Shown here: piece by piece, positions 63,801 to 64,000 of the stretch
How the letters are laid out: the number at the start of each line of letters is the position of its first letter
Position numbering within the stretch: the stretch's first letter is position 1
From: JBBCJR01 sp037190805
Lineage (GTDB): Bacteria > Pseudomonadota > Alphaproteobacteria > Sphingomonadales > Sphingomonadaceae
Length of the DNA stretch: 64,000 nucleotides
Assembly (NCBI GenBank): GCA_037190805.1
Contig: JBBCJR010000007.1
Coordinates: 1-64,000, forward strand
Direction of reading: 5' to 3'
The notes under the pieces: generated by a model
What the model was told of the DNA's origin: nothing
Database searches by the model: none
What the model saw: only the letters and a program-made list of their open reading frames with translations
Made by a program: the position numbers and the translations under genes

Positions 63801-63871
63801 TCGGAGTCGTGACCTATTATTCGGGGCTTATAGGTAGAACATATACGCTGACGGCACGAATGCGGTTCTGA
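60812..63871 (+). CDS. Large TonB-dependent receptor
   Basis: 1019 residues; RBS GGGGA nine bases before the ATG. Signal peptide ends near SAEAQ, TonB box ADIVVTGSRIRR at about 63-74, plug with VADVMREQPSF and TLTLVNGARFPS, then GGAPIYGSDAIAGTVNVILK. A Ca-binding-like DIDGDGVADPILDLDGDGVP lies in the barrel part at about residues 445-464. The C-terminal barrel ends with RTYTLTARMRF. This SRIRRxG group of large receptors in sphingomonads imports oligomers such as peptides or glycans. Third gene of the M28-acylase-receptor unit, after an 80-base AT-rich gap that may carry a second promoter. Ligand unknown; an acylated peptide is proposed from neighbours. Confidence 0.9.
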   Translation: MTHQNRLKQFHGAALECSMVALIIGLAMPASAEAQTTDQSSPVQGEQLANGLATNEASDGLADIVVTGSRIRRTGYDTLQPTTVLSNVTIENRAVNSVADVMREQPSFGTPGSSPVGDQGRVSVGQSFVNFFGLGSQRTLTLVNGARFPSASTPSASGSSPGLQVDLNTIPVALIDRVETIAVGGAPIYGSDAIAGTVNVILKKKFVGFDASASNGISDRGDANKYRLQATYGLDFADGRGNIVLNADYNHQSSLLYSDRALTAEQSTFQPPEDPNSPYNFVVVRNSRYPFVAVSGIPLRFYDYAYYGGEARDAAGDMVQFSPTGDLVRYDPGTPSGDVNSGGDGINLAPFSTLLAKSDRYLGNIFVNYEFQPSLRLHLEGWYSRTDAVEPANQPLYNSYFFRGDNETDARFETGPIPIRLTNPYLTSQARAILSGSNATDIDGDGVADPILDLDGDGVPDTQGFYLDRVNLDLTGRKEGYVKQELYRFLGTLEGDFNIGDRRFGWSLTGAYGATSSGYRQRAILVDRLNQAVDAITSPGGQIVCRDASDGCVPINLFTGSPDPASVAFVTTDIRSRTKTSQTLISANMNGDLFELPAGNVGIAVGADYRREHSSFQPDALSQTGTVRGVPATPVAGGFNTKEVYGETLVPIVSPTMDIPFISKLELEGAIRYVDHSLAGGDITWTAGGRYAPLQGFEFRGNFTRSIRSPAVTELFLPDAPILAFASDPCDRAFIGSGNNPARRAANCAAAGIPAGFNSDIVRGSRLISVSGNQNLANEQANAWTVGAIVSPRFLPGFVASVDWVDIRLKNAIVQLNATNVLSACYDSADYPNAPVCSNFERDAEGQIANLRTGFVNAGSVQFAGLTANLTYGFGIGKLGNLTLGANYQYTDKLTTSVTGSDFDEDAGEIGNSKHRGAANINWEKDGFNLFWQAIFIGKARFDNSDAPGSREVSGVGNWTVFNAAASYEVQKNLQLRLSVDNVFDRSAPRNSVVDDIGVVTYYSGLIGRTYTLTARMRF

Positions 63872-63896
63872 GATGTTCAGGCTGCCTGTCTAATTC

Positions 63897-64000
63897 TCAG
63901 ATCATGGGGGCATGCCCCATGATCTGGCCGGGCGTGGGCTGCGGCGCGGTCGGCGCGACGGTCTGGGCGATCGCGGGAGCGACACTGTTGGCAAGGAAAG
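63897..64000 (-). CDS. Partial CDS (C-terminus) at right edge
   Basis: The minus strand reads an open frame from the window edge to TGA at 63897-63899: FLANSVAPAIAQTVAPTAPQ, then PTPGQIMGHAPMI. Third positions are nearly all G or C, as in the other genes, which favours this strand over the opposite frame. Family cannot be named from 33 residues. It converges on the receptor gene and ends 26 bases from it. The perfect palindrome at 63898-63926 lies inside its last codons. Confidence 0.45.
   Translation of the reverse strand, partial: FLANSVAPAIAQTVAPTAPQPTPGQIMGHAPMI
63898..63926. repeat. Perfect 12-bp inverted repeat, possible terminator
   Basis: CAGATCATGGGG (63898-63909), loop GCATG, CCCCATGATCTG (63915-63926). 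It lies 27 bases after the receptor stop, between convergent genes, and could terminate transcription from either side, although no T-tract follows on either strand. Confidence 0.6.

Noticed and set aside
1..64000. tRNA, rRNA, riboswitch or CRISPR array
   Set aside because: No cloverleaf with a GTTC-type T-arm, no conserved rRNA segment and no regularly spaced repeats were found by eye; a covariance-model scan would be needed to exclude small RNAs.

Overview
The window is high-GC DNA with almost no non-coding sequence. It most resembles an alphaproteobacterium of the Sphingomonadales (Sphingomonas/Sphingobium-like). The reasons are four TonB-dependent receptor-type proteins (two with clear D(E)IxVTG TonB boxes), hybrid kinases with H-box AHDFNN/AHDVNN, tight ATGA/GTGA-coupled operons, and GGAAC-N16/17-xGTT elements like alphaproteobacterial EcfG promoters. 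This placement is inference. I see no rRNA, tRNA or CRISPR array.

Layout. 1-4.4 kb: end of a small lipoprotein, then a double-domain KaiC-like ATPase coupled to a sensor kinase whose C-terminal receiver is broken by a one-base frameshift, then an IS3 scar. 4.4-9.8 kb: SLC13-type permease with RCK domains, a secreted coiled protein, a two-gene unit of a YqcI/YcgG (GntA-like haem) protein and a DUF1989 protein, then a region of tiny and broken ORFs. 9.8-16.3 kb: multi-PAS hybrid kinase, DUF421 pair, stress-type SDR, FAD oxidoreductase and a CsbD-like protein with a good terminator. 16.5-22.1 kb: an epimerase/VKOR-like membrane fusion, a YdeP-type molybdopterin oxidoreductase and a formate/nitrite channel, which look like a formate module. 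22.1-27.3 kb: an unusual cytochrome oxidase cluster (subunit I-III fusion, subunit II, CtaG, CopD/HemJ-like). 27.6-36 kb: GGDEF-EAL protein, PQQ dehydrogenase, NCS1 permease with a histone-deacetylase-like amidohydrolase, and a creatinase-type M24 protein.

36.3-44 kb is a tightly coupled five-gene unit: TonB receptor, NosF-like ABC ATPase, two DUF3526 (NosY-like) permeases, and a second TonB-receptor-like barrel. It is the strongest candidate here for an undescribed transport system. 44-47 kb is accessory DNA with gene relics, a ParB-DNA methyltransferase fusion and a DUF5681 protein. 47.3-53 kb holds a large autotransporter divergent from a membrane-anchored HTH-TPR protein. 53-55 kb holds a diguanylate-cyclase relic, a small XRE regulator and a two-gene membrane unit. 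55.9-63.9 kb is an M28 peptidase, penicillin-acylase-family hydrolase and TonB receptor operon, plausibly for import and breakdown of an acylated peptide.

Coordinates use the start codon best supported by a ribosome binding site, so several differ from the longest possible frame. Several small frames (near 3814, 9050, 9510 and 53230) are broken by one or two bases. This is either real decay or residual sequencing error.
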